Shown in pieces: positions 6,360-6,809 of a DNA stretch of 6,809 bases. Origin of the DNA: Betaproteobacteria bacterium (GTDB lineage Bacteria; Pseudomonadota; Gammaproteobacteria; Burkholderiales; Burkholderiaceae); contig RFXC01000217.1 in assembly GCA_009921765.1 (NCBI GenBank), positions 1 through 6,809 of the forward strand. Reading direction: 5' to 3'. Numbering within the stretch: position 1 is the first letter of the stretch; each line of letters starts with the position of its first letter. Position numbers and translations under genes: made by a program. The notes below the pieces were generated by a model, which was not told the origin of the DNA, did no database searches, and saw only the letters and a program-made list of their open reading frames with translations.

Positions 6360-6809
6360 GTGCGCCTGCCGGTGACTGTGGTCGCGGGGCTCGCCGGGCC
6401 TGGCAAGGCGGGCCTGATCGAGCGCTGGCGCGCGGCCGCCCCCCAGCCGTCTGCGCTGGTGATCGACCGGGGTGATGACTTCAAGTTTCCGCGTGCGGGT
6501 GACCGCGCCGACGAGGACGTCGCCACCGACCCCGGACTCGAGCGGGTGGGTGGCTGTGTCTGCTGCACCGCCAGCGCAGCGCTGGGGGCTTCGCTCAGAC
6601 GGCTGTCGCGCCGAGGCGCCTGGGCGCATCTCCTGATCGACCTGAATGGGGCTGCGCATCCGGCGGCGTTTGTCGATTCGCTGCGCGCGCCGCCGCTCGC
6701 GGGGGCGGTGCGCCTGGTGGAGCTTGTGTGCGTGATCGACGCCGAGCGGCTGTCCGCGCGGCTTGCGGGACCCCAGCGGCGCTGGCTCGTCGAGCAGGTG
6801 CAAAGCGCT
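6360..6809 (+). CDS. CobW/COG0523-like G3E GTPase family protein, 5' part, degenerate P-loop
   Basis: This open frame begins at GTG 6360, 4 nt after the trkH stop, and runs without a stop to the window end (150 codons seen; the 3' end is outside). It resembles the N-terminal GTPase domain of the CobW/COG0523 family, whose members act as metal chaperones or metallocofactor assembly factors (zinc, cobalt, iron). Visible markers are a P-loop-like GLAGPGKAGLIER at 10-22, the family metal-binding motif GGCVCCT at 64-70 (Cys66, Cys68, Cys69), LLIDLNGAAHP at 91-101 in the position of the usual Walker B/switch region, and VCVIDAERL at 123-131, like the conserved VDA segment. Ala17-Gly18 replaces the usual Thr-Thr after the P-loop lysine, and the usual NEFG segment is not evident around 33-40. 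GTP hydrolysis may therefore be weakened. The CxCC motif and overall order make the family likely. Another P-loop-derived metal-binding protein is possible. The metal and client are unknown. Confidence 0.72.
   Translation, partial: MRLPVTVVAGLAGPGKAGLIERWRAAAPQPSALVIDRGDDFKFPRAGDRADEDVATDPGLERVGGCVCCTASAALGASLRRLSRRGAWAHLLIDLNGAAHPAAFVDSLRAPPLAGAVRLVELVCVIDAERLSARLAGPQRRWLVEQVQSA

Overview
The window is a compact, GC-rich stretch (well above 60% GC by eye) with six genes, all on the + strand. Gaps between genes never exceed 12 nt and several genes overlap, so it looks like one transcription unit or a large part of one. The order is DUF4390 protein, NtrY-type sensor kinase, short NtrX-like response regulator, TrkA, TrkH, CobW-type protein. 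From memory, the first five match an arrangement common in Betaproteobacteria, where rsmB usually lies just upstream of the DUF4390 gene. The codon bias towards G/C in third position fits this. I cannot assign a genus.

Layout. Bases 1-458 hold the 3' part of a DUF4390 gene whose start is outside the window. Bases 407-2695 encode a membrane histidine kinase (four predicted membrane segments, HAMP, PAS, HisKA, HATPase_c) that overlaps the DUF4390 gene by 52 nt. Bases 2708-3478 encode its partner regulator, with a receiver domain and a Fis-type helix-turn-helix joined by a Pro/Ala-rich linker. The AAA+ sigma-54 activation domain of classical NtrX is absent. Bases 3475-4896 encode TrkA, starting at a TTG that overlaps the regulator's stop codon. 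Bases 4898-6355 encode TrkH, starting at a GTG one base after the trkA stop. Bases 6360-6809 hold the 5' part of a CobW/COG0523-like gene that runs off the right edge and has a degenerate P-loop.

How the genes work together. NtrY would sense an envelope or cytoplasmic signal and phosphorylate the regulator at Asp52. TrkH is the K+-conducting membrane subunit, and TrkA is its cytoplasmic NAD(H)/nucleotide-binding gating partner. Co-transcription of a nitrogen/redox-type two-component pair with the main Trk K+ uptake system suggests shared control, but the sequence does not prove it. No RNA genes, mobile elements, CRISPR arrays, convincing promoters or terminators were seen, and there is no gene-free stretch above 12 nt. 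Most of the window is ordinary conserved chromosome. The least ordinary items are the CobW-like protein with a substituted P-loop and the regulator without an ATPase domain.
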